Origin: Duganella alba
Lineage (GTDB): Bacteria > Pseudomonadota > Gammaproteobacteria > Burkholderiales > Burkholderiaceae_D
NCBI RefSeq assembly: GCF_009674495.1
Contig: NZ_WKJN01000004.1
Location: forward strand, 246,173-310,172
Length of the DNA: 64,000 nt
Reading direction: 5' to 3'
The notes beneath the pieces were generated by a model that had not been told where the DNA came from, made no database searches, and saw only the letters and a list, made by a program, of their open reading frames with translations. Below are positions 1 to 7,541 of the stretch, one piece after another; position 1 is the stretch's first letter, and the number at the start of each line of letters is the position of its first letter. The position numbers and the translations under genes were made by a program.

Positions 1-990
1 CAGCTCCAGAACGACAACATCTTCAACGGCTTGTACAGCACGCAGGCGCGCCGCACATTGTCGGTCACGCGCCAGGATCACATCGTGGAATCCAGCGCCG
101 GCCTGTATGTCGAGAACAACACGCGCTGGAGCGAAGCTTTGCGCACCGTGGCCGGCGCGCGCTTGGACAGCTACCGCTTCGACGTGCGGAGCGACCTTGC
201 CGCCAACTCGGGCAAGGCCAACGACCATCTGGTCAGCCCGAGCGTGAGCGTGATCTACGGCCCGTGGCAGAGCGCCGAGGTGTACGCCAACTTCGGCAGC
301 GGCTTCCATAGCAACGACGCGCGCGGCTCCACCATCACCATCGATCCGAAGACGGGTCTGGCGGCGGACAAGGTGCAACCGCTGGTGCGTTCGCGCGGCA
401 TCGAATTCGGCGCGCGCACGGCGTGGCTGCCTGGCCTGCAAACCTCGCTGTCGGTGTACCGCCTGGATTTCGATTCGGAGCTGACCTACGCCGGCGATGC
501 CGGCACCACCGAGGCCGGACCGCCCAGCCGCCGTTACGGCGTGGAGTTCTCCAACTACTACAAGCCGCTGAAATGGCTGTCGGTGGACCTGGACCTTGCG
601 TATGCGCGCGCGCGTTCGCGCGGCGATCTGGAGGAAGGAAGCTACATTCCCGGCGCGATTGAAGGCACCGGCCAGCTGGCGGTGACGGTGGATGACGGCG
701 GCCCGTATTCGGGATCGCTGAAGCTGCGCTATTTCGGACCGCGGCCGCTGATCGAGGATAACAGCGTGCGCTCCAGTTCCAGCATGACGCTGAACGGCCG
801 CCTGGGCTGGAAGATCCGCAAGGATCTGCGGCTGGAGCTGGAAGCCTTCAACATCACCAACCGCCGCGATTCGGCCATCGATTATTACTACGCATCGCAG
901 TTGAAGGGCGAAGCGGAGCCGGTATCCGACATCCACTTCCACCCGATCGAATCGCGCTCGCTGCGGGCGACGCTGATCAAGAACTTCTAG
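1..990 (+). CDS. TonB-dependent receptor, C-terminal part (5' end outside window)
   Basis: The frame is open from the first base, so this is the last 329 residues of a larger protein. It reads as the second half of an outer-membrane beta-barrel: alternating polar/hydrophobic strands, many aromatic residues, a GFHSND segment near residue 102, the GVEFS strand typical of TonB receptors, a LELEAFNITNRRD segment and a final phenylalanine (LIKNF) as used for Bam recognition. The plug domain and TonB box lie outside the window, so the substrate cannot be guessed. Its TAG stop overlaps the stop of the convergent aldo/keto reductase within a shared CTAG. Nothing else of its operon is visible. Confidence 0.85.
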   Translation, partial: QLQNDNIFNGLYSTQARRTLSVTRQDHIVESSAGLYVENNTRWSEALRTVAGARLDSYRFDVRSDLAANSGKANDHLVSPSVSVIYGPWQSAEVYANFGSGFHSNDARGSTITIDPKTGLAADKVQPLVRSRGIEFGARTAWLPGLQTSLSVYRLDFDSELTYAGDAGTTEAGPPSRRYGVEFSNYYKPLKWLSVDLDLAYARARSRGDLEEGSYIPGAIEGTGQLAVTVDDGGPYSGSLKLRYFGPRPLIEDNSVRSSSSMTLNGRLGWKIRKDLRLELEAFNITNRRDSAIDYYYASQLKGEAEPVSDIHFHPIESRSLRATLIKNF

Positions 991-2012
991 CCGCCACGCT
1001 CATTGAGCATGGTGAAGCCGCGCTGGTGCCATACCGGGTAAGCCGGCGCCACATCGCTGGCCGCTTCCAGCAGCGCGTTCTGCTCGGCCGTCAGCGACCA
1101 GCCGGTGGCGCCGATGTTTTCGATCAGCTGCTTCTCGTCGCGTGCGCCGATGATGACGTTGGAGACGGTGCGCTTACCCAGCAGCCAGTTCAGCGCAATC
1201 TGCGGAATCGACTTGCCGGTCTGCCCGGCCACCACATCCAGCGCATCGATGATGCGGAACAGGCGCTCTTCCTCGAAGTGCGGACCGGTGCCGGCGATGT
1301 CGTGCGCGCGGGTGCCCGGCTTGGCCGGCTGGCCGCGACGGATTTTCCCGGTCAGCTTGCCCCAGCCCAGCGGACTCCAGATCACCGCGCCGACGCCCTG
1401 GTCATCCGCCAGCGGCGCCAGTTCCCATTCGTAGTCGCGGTTCAGCAGCGAGTAATAGATCTGGTGCGCCACGTGGCGCGGGTAGCCGTAGCGGTCCGAC
1501 GTCGCCAGGGATTTCATCAGGTGCCAGCCGGAGAAGTTGGAGGCGCCGATGTAGCGCACCTTGCCGTCGCGGACCAGTTGGTCCAGCGTGGACAGCGTTT
1601 CTTCCACGGGCGTGTTGTAGTCCTGGCCGTGCAACTGCAACAGATCGATGTGATCGACCTGCAGGCGCTTCAGCGATTTATCGACAGCGTCGATGATGTG
1701 CTGGCGCGAGGAACCGTAGTCGTTGGCGCCGTCGCCGGTGGGAAACGTGACCTTGGTCGAGATCAGCAGGCGATTACGCTTGCCCTTGATGGCCTCACCG
1801 AGGATTTGTTCGGCCAGGCCGTCGGAATAGACGTCGGCGGTGTCGAACATCGACACGCCGTGTTCGAGGCACACATCGATCAGGCGCGAAGCGGCGCCAC
1901 TGTCGGTGCTGCCCCAGGCTTTGAAGAAGTCGTTACCGCCGCCGAAGGTGGCGGTGCCAAAACTGAGTTCCGGCACGCGCAAGCCGGACTTTCCAAGACG
2001 CTTGTGATTCAT
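987..2012 (-). CDS. Aldo/keto reductase
   Basis: A 341-residue NADPH-type oxidoreductase of the aldo/keto reductase superfamily, cytoplasmic (alpha/beta)8 barrel. The N-terminus (RLGKSGLRVPELSFGTATFG) is typical of the YajO/Tas-like subgroup. The catalytic set is visible: Asp and Tyr in FDTADVYSDG (about residues 56-65), Lys in STKVTF (about 88) and His in LLQLHGQD (about 124). The C-terminal NVIIGARDEKQL segment is the usual cofactor-phosphate-binding loop. I start at the ATG at 2012 because GAGAGG sits 6-7 bases upstream; the frame is open to 2081 without a better signal. Substrate unknown. It stands alone and converges on the truncated receptor. Confidence 0.9.
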   Translation of the reverse strand: MNHKRLGKSGLRVPELSFGTATFGGGNDFFKAWGSTDSGAASRLIDVCLEHGVSMFDTADVYSDGLAEQILGEAIKGKRNRLLISTKVTFPTGDGANDYGSSRQHIIDAVDKSLKRLQVDHIDLLQLHGQDYNTPVEETLSTLDQLVRDGKVRYIGASNFSGWHLMKSLATSDRYGYPRHVAHQIYYSLLNRDYEWELAPLADDQGVGAVIWSPLGWGKLTGKIRRGQPAKPGTRAHDIAGTGPHFEEERLFRIIDALDVVAGQTGKSIPQIALNWLLGKRTVSNVIIGARDEKQLIENIGATGWSLTAEQNALLEAASDVAPAYPVWHQRGFTMLNERGG

Positions 2013-2092
2013 CGCAATCCTCTCAAGTAAAGCGCGACTCTGCGCGCTGAATCCTGATTGTAGCGCGCACACGAAAATCACGTTGGTCCGCG

Positions 2093-2314
2093 TCAGTTCC
2101 CTTGCATCGGCCTGGACTCGGCGGCCAGTGTCTGGGCCAGGAAGGTGCGCGCCTTGGCCACATAGTTGCGGCAGGCGCCGGTATCGATGAAGGCAGCATG
2201 CCCAAAGGAGTACAAGGGTGAGGCAGCCGCCGCGAAGATGGTCACCGTTCGGGATTGCCTGTCAGTACCGAAAAGCGTTGCCTTCCCCGGCTGTGATAAC
2301 GTCGTTTCACATTC
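2093..2314 (-). pseudogene. Possible C-terminal remnant of an alpha/beta-hydrolase-like gene
   Basis: The 318-bp space between the reductase and the dehydrogenase contains a minus-strand open frame with no credible start (only a GTG at 2245, no Shine-Dalgarno). Its last 50 codons read like a protein end: ASPLYSFGHAAFIDTGAC followed by an amphipathic helix (VAKARTFLAQTLA). A GHAAF-type histidine followed by a C-terminal helix resembles the end of alpha/beta hydrolases, where the catalytic His sits. A stop codon lies at 2315-2317 in this frame, so the rest of any parent gene is missing. Either a decayed remnant or a chance open frame. The rest of the gap is the leader of the next gene. Confidence 0.35.
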
Positions 2315-2330
2315 TTAGCTGAGGAAAATC

Positions 2331-3092
2331 ATGAAACGTTTCGACGAAAAAACCGTGCTGGTCACAGGCGCAGCTTCCGGCATGGGCCTGGCCGCGGTCC
2401 GCCGCTTCCTCGACGAAGGCGCCCGCGTCGTCATGCTCGATATCGATGAGGCCAACCTCAAGGAAGCCGCTGCTCAATTGCCGCAAGACCGCGTTCTGGT
2501 GCAGGTGGGCGACACCGCCGACAAGGAAACCGCCGCTGCCGCCGTCAAAGCGGCGGTCGCGCGCTTTGGAGGGCTGAATATCCTGATCAACAACGCCGGC
2601 ATCGCAAGCGAAGGCGACATCATGAAGACGAGCGAAGCAGACTTCGAACGCGTCATGGCAGTGAATGTCACCGGTTACTTCAACATGGCCAAAGCCGCGC
2701 TGCCCGAACTCGTGAAAACACGCGGTTCGATCGTGATGACGTCTTCCGTTTCAGGACTAGGCGGCGACTGGGAGATGTTCGCCTATAACACGTCCAAGGG
2801 CGCGGTCAGTAACATGGTGCGCGCGATGGCGCTGGATGCGGCCAAGGACGGCGTGCGGGTCAATGCGGTAAATCCGAGCCTGACCAAAACCGGCATGACC
2901 ACGGAGATGCTCAAGGATGCCGGGCTGGTCGCCAAGTTCAAGGAGCGCATGCCACTCGGCACGCCTGAAGACCCGGATGGCATTGCCGCCGCAATGGCGT
3001 TCCTGGCGAGCGACGACGCCCGCCTCATCACCGGCGTCAACCTGCCGGTGGACGCCGGCCTGCGCGCCTCCAACGGCCAGCCGCGCCAATAG
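2331..3092 (+). CDS. Short-chain dehydrogenase/reductase (SDR)
   Basis: A 253-residue classical SDR with a Rossmann fold. The NAD(P)-binding TGAASGMG motif is at residues 12-19, the NNAG motif at about 86-89, the catalytic Ser in MTSSVSG near 140 and the YNTSK Tyr/Lys pair near 153-157. Asp in MLDIDE after strand 2 suggests a preference for NAD(H). The C-terminus ITGVNLPVDAGLRASNGQ is the standard end of this family. Start fixed by GAGG 5-8 bases before the ATG. Substrate unknown. A GC-rich hairpin follows the stop. Confidence 0.93.
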   Translation: MKRFDEKTVLVTGAASGMGLAAVRRFLDEGARVVMLDIDEANLKEAAAQLPQDRVLVQVGDTADKETAAAAVKAAVARFGGLNILINNAGIASEGDIMKTSEADFERVMAVNVTGYFNMAKAALPELVKTRGSIVMTSSVSGLGGDWEMFAYNTSKGAVSNMVRAMALDAAKDGVRVNAVNPSLTKTGMTTEMLKDAGLVAKFKERMPLGTPEDPDGIAAAMAFLASDDARLITGVNLPVDAGLRASNGQPRQ

Positions 3093-3102
3093 CCATCCAT
3101 CC

Positions 3103-3122
3103 GCCCGGGCAAAGTCCCGGGC
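3103..3122 (+). repeat. GC-rich hairpin after the SDR gene
   Basis: GCCCGGG and CCCGGGC form a 7-bp perfect stem with a 6-base loop (CAAAGT), beginning 10 bases after the SDR stop codon. No run of T follows, so it is not a standard intrinsic terminator. It may slow polymerase or protect the 3' end, and it lies just upstream of the ArsR promoter. Confidence 0.5.
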
Positions 3123-3126
3123 AAGA

Positions 3127-3153
3127 AAACATCTTGACATCATTTAGATGTTT
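3127..3153 (+). promoter_or_regulatory. Perfect inverted repeat, probable ArsR/SdpR operator
   Basis: AAACATCT at 3127-3134 and AGATGTTT at 3146-3153 are exact reverse complements separated by 11 bases. The dyad covers the -35 element and most of the spacer of the promoter at 3134-3162. A repressor bound there would block RNA polymerase, so it is the natural candidate for autorepression by the ArsR-type protein encoded immediately downstream. Confidence 0.7.
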
Positions 3154-3162
3154 AGCTAATCT
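3134..3162 (+). promoter_or_regulatory. Sigma70-type promoter of the arsR-sdpI-like operon
   Basis: A perfect -35 TTGACA (3134-3139), a 17-base spacer and a good -10 TAATCT (3157-3162). Transcription would begin at about 3168-3170, which is the position of the regulator's ATG (3170). The mRNA may therefore be leaderless; no Shine-Dalgarno precedes this ATG. The promoter overlaps the dyad described separately. Confidence 0.7.
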
Positions 3163-3169
3163 TGAAAGC

Positions 3170-3493
3170 ATGAACAAAGTATTCAAGGCGCTTGCCGATC
3201 CGACCCGCCGCCAGGTGCTGGCTCTCCTGAAGGATGGCCCTCTCACGGCAGGCGAGCTGGCGGACCATTTTGACGTTTCAAAGCCGACGATGTCAGCCCA
3301 CTTTACCGTTCTGCGCGAAGCCGACTTGATCGAGTCGTCGAAGAACGGCAAGTCCGTGGTGTATTGCCTGAAGCTTTCGGTGCTGGAAGAGGCTTTGGCC
3401 GGATTCGCCGAATTGCTGGGCATTCAAGCCAAGGCGCCTAAGGGTGCGCACCATGCGGCAACAATACTTTCCAACCAAAAGGCGAAGCGATGA
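3170..3493 (+). CDS. ArsR/SmtB-family repressor, SdpR-like
   Basis: A 107-residue winged-helix repressor. The opening MNKVFKALADPTRRQVLALL is the classical ArsR start; the DNA-contact helix is DHFDVSKPTMSAHFTVLREA (about residues 36-55) and the wing lies around SSKNGKSVVYCLKL. The CxC metal site of true ArsR proteins is absent, which places it with the autorepressor SdpR type. It overlaps the next gene by ATGA (3490-3493), so the two are translationally coupled. I prefer the ATG at 3170 to the one at 3134 because 3134 lies inside the -35 element. Confidence 0.88.
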   Translation: MNKVFKALADPTRRQVLALLKDGPLTAGELADHFDVSKPTMSAHFTVLREADLIESSKNGKSVVYCLKLSVLEEALAGFAELLGIQAKAPKGAHHAATILSNQKAKR

Positions 3494-4071
3494 AAACAAC
3501 GTTTAACGCACCACCATTCTTTGCGCTGGCGATAACGCTTTCCGTGGCTGTCGTAGGTGCCTACGGCTATTTATATCTGGTTAATCCGGAGCATCCGCCA
3601 CAATATCTGATGGCGGTCGGATTGATCTGCTTTGCCTGGACCATGCGCCGCTTCGTTGGCGGCTGTGCCGGAAAAAATCCCGCCAGCAGCGCGGCACGGC
3701 GCGACGTGACGCTGGGTATTGTGTTTGCCTGCCTGCTGTTGGGCGTCGGGGTGATCGGGCGTCTGGGATGGATCGACGAAGCATTCCGTCTCCGCAGTAT
3801 CGGCCTGTTCGCCGGCTCGTTTGTCATGTTGCTTGCCAACGTCATTCCAAAGCAGACCGGCTCCGCATGTTCTCTCGCGGTACGTCGTGCAGGCGCCTGG
3901 GCGCTGGTACTGGGCGGCCTGGGTTACGCCTTGGCCTGGTTGACGCTGCCTTTGGCCTACGCCAGCGCAACGGCCATATCGATCATGGGGTTTGCAATGG
4001 CCTATGGGTTGGTCCGCGTGGTCGGGATTATCCGCAAATTCAATTCACAACCGCCGCGCGGTTCGGAATAG
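3490..4071 (+). CDS. SdpI-like integral membrane protein
   Basis: A 193-residue polytopic membrane protein with about six hydrophobic segments (roughly residues 8-28, 38-52, 73-93, 103-118, 130-150 and 155-175). The stretch ANVIPKQTGSACSLAVRRAG at about 116-135 resembles the conserved GN-x-x-PK motif of the SdpI family, the Bacillus immunity/signalling protein that sequesters SdpR. Coupled by a 4-base overlap to the SdpR-like repressor, which repeats the known sdpRI arrangement. Whether it gives immunity to anything here is unknown; proteobacterial members mostly have no assigned function. Family assignment is moderate, the membrane topology clear. Confidence 0.65.
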   Translation: MKTTFNAPPFFALAITLSVAVVGAYGYLYLVNPEHPPQYLMAVGLICFAWTMRRFVGGCAGKNPASSAARRDVTLGIVFACLLLGVGVIGRLGWIDEAFRLRSIGLFAGSFVMLLANVIPKQTGSACSLAVRRAGAWALVLGGLGYALAWLTLPLAYASATAISIMGFAMAYGLVRVVGIIRKFNSQPPRGSE

Positions 4072-4092
4072 TCTGCATCCCCGGCATCGCTC

Positions 4093-4743
4093 TCAACAAC
4101 TCGTTATTCTGCTGATCCGCAAGGTGTCGAACCGTTTTCCAGCGGCTTGCAGCATCAGGGAACTGGTCAGGTCGAAACCCGCACCGGCGCAGCTTCCCGG
4201 CACTTTGCCCTGGTAGTCGTAGGACTCCCAATTCCCACTGTGGAACGACGCCGCGCCGAGTATTTTGCGCGCTGTCTCCGGTGGCGTATCCAGCCATATT
4301 CCGCTTTCAAGCTTCATCGGCGCAAGCGTGGCCGGCATTGCAGGACAATCGGCTGACGCATGCGCGCCAGCCGAACGCTGCGCGATCACGCTGGTTACGC
4401 TATGCTCACGACCGCCCATTTCACCGTCTGAAACAAGCCAAATCCTCTCGGCGGGCGTCGCATTCAAATTCGTGTAACAGAGCCAGTAGATACTTGCGCC
4501 GGCATCGCCCTGGTGCGCGATGGCGCCGGACGACGCGGCGGTGCGCACTTCATCAAGTGAGGTTTTTTCAAGCCGCACGTTCAGCCCGCCCATCGCCACT
4601 TCAGCGAAGGGCGACGGTTGCAGCCGCGCTTTTTGCGGTGCCGGCAGAATTGGAATGTCCGGTGGCGGCGTCGCGGCAAACGACGAAGCAAAGCAGGAGG
4701 ATAAGCAAACAAGGCAGACGGCACGTCGTAAAGAATTATCCAT
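4093..4743 (-). CDS. Secreted protein of unknown function
   Basis: 216 residues with a Sec signal peptide (positive MDNSLRRAV start, hydrophobic core, AFA-type cleavage before ATPPPD at about residue 24). The mature part contains several cysteines (YWLCYTN, ADCPAMP, PGSCAG and the C-terminal ITSC), suggesting periplasmic disulfides. I do not recognise a family. Start at 4743 is chosen because TGGAG lies 6 bases upstream. It follows the small lipoprotein gene by 17 bases on the same strand, so the two are probably cotranscribed and may act together at the envelope. Confidence 0.65.
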   Translation of the reverse strand: MDNSLRRAVCLVCLSSCFASSFAATPPPDIPILPAPQKARLQPSPFAEVAMGGLNVRLEKTSLDEVRTAASSGAIAHQGDAGASIYWLCYTNLNATPAERIWLVSDGEMGGREHSVTSVIAQRSAGAHASADCPAMPATLAPMKLESGIWLDTPPETARKILGAASFHSGNWESYDYQGKVPGSCAGAGFDLTSSLMLQAAGKRFDTLRISRITSC

Positions 4744-4760
4744 CGAGGCTCCAGGTTTCA

Positions 4761-5099
4761 TCAAAGTCCAATACCCCACTGCTGCACGCTTATCGCCGCC
4801 ACATGCTGGTCCGGCGTTATCTCGACAAGAATGGCGACGTCATAGCGCATCAAAAACGAATGCTCCACTTCACGCTCCAGGGCGTAGTGCTTGGGCGGCG
4901 TCCCGTTCAATTGATTCATGCAACAAACAAGCTTCAGGCCGCGCTGTTCGAAGAAAGCCCGGGCGGCCTCCAGCGACGACCCCACCGGTAATGACTGCGC
5001 GGTCTCCGAACGCCAATAGTCGGTGCGTTCGGCCACCGTGCGGTGAGCGCACGCGGTCAACGATAGCAGCACTGCCAGGGCGAATAGTTTATTCAGCAT
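4761..5099 (-). CDS. Small lipoprotein of unknown function
   Basis: 112 residues. The N-terminus MLNKLFALAVLLSLTACAHR is a lipoprotein signal with lipobox LTAC, cysteine at residue 17. The body has SLEAARAFFEQRGL, a pattern common in small envelope proteins that begin with a helix packed on a small sheet, followed by a Cys-Cys pair (LVCCMNQ). No function recognised. The frame is open to an ATG at 5114, but starting at 5099 gives the standard signal length. Probably forms an operon with the secreted protein just downstream. Confidence 0.7.
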   Translation of the reverse strand: MLNKLFALAVLLSLTACAHRTVAERTDYWRSETAQSLPVGSSLEAARAFFEQRGLKLVCCMNQLNGTPPKHYALEREVEHSFLMRYDVAILVEITPDQHVAAISVQQWGIGL

Positions 5100-5187
5100 G
5101 TGGCAGGATACCATCTTGCTTAAATAAAAAGCTCACAGATTCCCACGCCGGAACCTGTGATATCGGTGTGCAAACGGGATGTGCGGA

Positions 5188-5655
5188 CTACTTCGGCCTC
5201 GTCGCCAGCGCCACAATGGCGGCGCCTGCGGCGACGATCAGCGCGTCTTCGATCAAGCCGCTGCGGGTCTGGCCGATGCGCGCCATGGCCTGCTTGCGGC
5301 CGGCCAGCGTCAGGTAGGCCAGCGGCACGGCGGTGGCAACCGCGATGGCGGCGCCGGCCTTCTCCCTGCCCTCCGGCGCCAGCGCGGCGCCGGCAATCCC
5401 GGCGCTCGCCACGCGCGCCAGCAGGCCGAGAAAGACTGTACGGTCCGGCGCCGTCTTCATCTTGTCGCCGAATAGTTCGCCGACGCCCATCGCCAGCGCG
5501 CCGTATTTGAACAAAGGCCGATCCAGCAGCACCAGTTCGCCCGGCGTGCTGCGATCGGCCAGACGCGCGGTCGCGATGGTTGCCATGGGAGTCATCGAGC
5601 GGGCGCTGGCAACGGCGCCAATCAGAGCGGAGGAAAGCAGGCTGCGTATGGTCAT
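5188..5655 (-). CDS. DUF4126-type membrane protein
   Basis: 155 residues, hydrophobic, with about four membrane segments. The opening LLSSALIGAVASARSMTPMA, the LDRPLFKYGALAMGVGELFGDK segment and GIAGAALAPEGRE in the middle resemble the DUF4126 family of small inner-membrane proteins, whose function is not known. The start at 5655 is supported by GAGGGCC about 6 bases upstream. It sits alone, downstream of the chemoreceptor on the same strand with a 109-base gap that contains a short dyad. Confidence 0.7.
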   Translation of the reverse strand: MTIRSLLSSALIGAVASARSMTPMATIATARLADRSTPGELVLLDRPLFKYGALAMGVGELFGDKMKTAPDRTVFLGLLARVASAGIAGAALAPEGREKAGAAIAVATAVPLAYLTLAGRKQAMARIGQTRSGLIEDALIVAAGAAIVALATRPK

Positions 5656-5711
5656 CTTGAGGCCCTCTTGAAGTGGATGAGCCAAGATACGCCGCCAGCG
5701 CCAACCGCACG

Positions 5712-5731
5712 ATAGGGATTCACATCCCTAT
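5712..5731. repeat. Short perfect dyad upstream of the DUF4126 gene
   Basis: ATAGGGAT at 5712-5719 and ATCCCTAT at 5724-5731 form an 8-bp perfect inverted repeat with loop TCAC. A second, overlapping dyad (CACAT/ATGTG, 5721-5734) shares the same bases. It lies between the chemoreceptor stop and the DUF4126 start, with no T run on either strand, so an operator is as likely as a weak 3' hairpin. Confidence 0.4.
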
Positions 5732-5764
5732 GTGAGGTGTTAAACCAACGCCGTCAATTTCTGC

Positions 5765-7459
5765 TTAGAACTCTTCCCACTCGTTGCTGGCGGGCGCAGC
5801 GGCCTTCAGCTTCTGCGGCGCCGGCTTGGCGGCTGGCGCCTTCGGCAAGGCTGCCGGCTTCACAGCGGCGGGACGCGGCGCCGGCGGCGCAGACGCAGCG
5901 CGGGTGGAAGCGCGTGCTGCGTTGATCGTGAACGCGCTGACCACCTGCTCCAGCGTGTCCGCCTGATCGCGCAGCGTCGCCGCTGCCGCCGCGGTCTGCT
6001 CCACCAGCGACGAGTTCTGCTGCGTGGTCTGATCCATCTCGGTCACCGCGCGATGCACTTGCGAGATGCCCTCGTTCTGTTCCTGGGTTGCCGCGCTGAT
6101 TTCGCCGACGATGTCGGTCACCTGCTTGATGCTGGCCACCACCTCGTGCATCGTGGTGCCGGCCTGCTCCACCAGACGCGTGCCCGAGCCGACCTTGTCC
6201 ACCGAATCATCAATCAGCGCCTTGATCTCCTTGGCCGCCGCCGCCGAGCGCTGCGCCAGCGTGCGCACTTCCGACGCCACCACCGCAAAACCACGGCCCT
6301 GCTCACCGGCGCGCGCCGCTTCCACCGCCGCATTCAGCGCCAGGATGTTGGTCTGGAACGCGATACCGTCGATGACCGAAATAATATCCACGATCTTGCG
6401 CGACGATTCATTGATCGAACCCATGGTAACCACCACCTGCTCCACCACCGAGCCGCCCTGCGTCGCCACTTCCGACGCCGACCGCGCCAGCTGATTCGCC
6501 TGGCGTGCGTTGTCCGCGTTCTGGCCCACGGTGGCGGTCAGCTGCTCCATGCTGGCCGCCGTCTCTTCCAGCGCGGCCGCCTGCGACGAGGTGCGCTGCG
6601 ACAGGTCGCCCGTACCGGCCGCGATCTGCTGCGATGCCGCGCCCACCGCGCTGGTGGACGAACGCACGGTCTCGATCACACCCGCAATCTGCTCCAGCAG
6701 CTTGTTGAACGCCACCGCCGTGTGGCCGATTTCGTCCATGCGCTCGACCTTGATCTGTTTGGTCAGGTCCAGCGACTGGCTCACGTCCTCCAGCGTGCCG
6801 CGGATCGAAGCCAGGCTGTTCTTGATGGTGCTGAACAGCTGCCACGCCAGCACGCCGGTCACCAGCACCGCCAATACGATCACCGTCACCAGCATGCGGA
6901 AAGCGAAGTTATACGCCGCCACGCTTTCGGTGCGCACGTCGTCAATCAGCTTGTTGTTGTAGGCGATATGGTCGTCGAAGGCTTTTTTCAGGGCGCCGGC
7001 CGATGTGGCCAGCGGCGTGCCGGCTTGCAGCGTGGCGCGCACCGCATCCATGTCGCCGGCGTGGGCGCCGGCCAGGAACGGCACCAGCGTCTGGCGATAG
7101 GCCGCCATCGCCGCCTTGTCCGCTTCCAGCATCTTGCGGTCGGTGTCGTCGAAGATGCGTTCTTTTTCATAGGTCGCCATGACCTCGTCGAACTTGGTGT
7201 GGGCGTCGTTGTAGGCTTTATCCAACGCCGTCTTGTCGGCCAGGTTGGAAAACACCGACAGCCGATAGCCCGCCAGGCGGGAATCGGCCATGTAACCCTT
7301 GGCCATGTTCAGGCTGGCGATACTGGGAATGAGCCGGGTCTGCACCATGTCCAGCCGCTGCTGCGCGCGCGACAGCTGGGTCAGGCCGGAGACGCCGACA
7401 AAAATCAGCGCCGCCAGCGCCAACGACAAGGTAAGGATCAAACGCTTTGTAATCGTCAT
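5765..7459 (-). CDS. Methyl-accepting chemotaxis protein
   Basis: 564 residues with the classic inner-membrane chemoreceptor layout. TM1 is at about 6-26, a periplasmic four-helix-bundle-like domain ([21 protein letters not shown] onward) runs to about 188, TM2 ([17 protein letters not shown]) to about 212, then HAMP and the cytoplasmic signalling hairpin. The highly conserved tip [20 protein letters not shown] binds CheA/CheW. The protein ends in EWEEF, a pentapeptide like the NWETF tether for CheR/CheB, after an Ala/Pro-rich linker. Start at 7459 is preferred over the ATG at 7465 because GGGA is correctly spaced only for the former. The ligand is unknown. It follows the sulfur operon by 82 bp but has its own promoter. 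Confidence 0.93.
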   Translation of the reverse strand: MTITKRLILTLSLALAALIFVGVSGLTQLSRAQQRLDMVQTRLIPSIASLNMAKGYMADSRLAGYRLSVFSNLADKTALDKAYNDAHTKFDEVMATYEKERIFDDTDRKMLEADKAAMAAYRQTLVPFLAGAHAGDMDAVRATLQAGTPLATSAGALKKAFDDHIAYNNKLIDDVRTESVAAYNFAFRMLVTVIVLAVLVTGVLAWQLFSTIKNSLASIRGTLEDVSQSLDLTKQIKVERMDEIGHTAVAFNKLLEQIAGVIETVRSSTSAVGAASQQIAAGTGDLSQRTSSQAAALEETAASMEQLTATVGQNADNARQANQLARSASEVATQGGSVVEQVVVTMGSINESSRKIVDIISVIDGIAFQTNILALNAAVEAARAGEQGRGFAVVASEVRTLAQRSAAAAKEIKALIDDSVDKVGSGTRLVEQAGTTMHEVVASIKQVTDIVGEISAATQEQNEGISQVHRAVTEMDQTTQQNSSLVEQTAAAAATLRDQADTLEQVVSAFTINAARASTRAASAPPAPRPAAVKPAALPKAPAAKPAPQKLKAAAPASNEWEEF

Positions 7460-7498
7460 TGCCATTTTCCCAAGTAAACTGAATGAGTAACACTCGAA

Positions 7499-7527
7499 AT
7501 TATGCTGCAATGCAACTAAACTTGCAA
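7499..7527 (-). promoter_or_regulatory. Predicted promoter of the chemoreceptor gene
   Basis: Read on the minus strand, TTGCAA (7527-7522), a 17-base spacer and CATAAT (7504-7499) form a plausible sigma70 promoter whose start would fall about 33 bases before the ATG at 7459. I see no sigma28-type flagellar promoter. This suggests the gene is not only read through from the operon upstream. Confidence 0.5.
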
Positions 7528-7541
7528 TGAGACAAGTCAAA

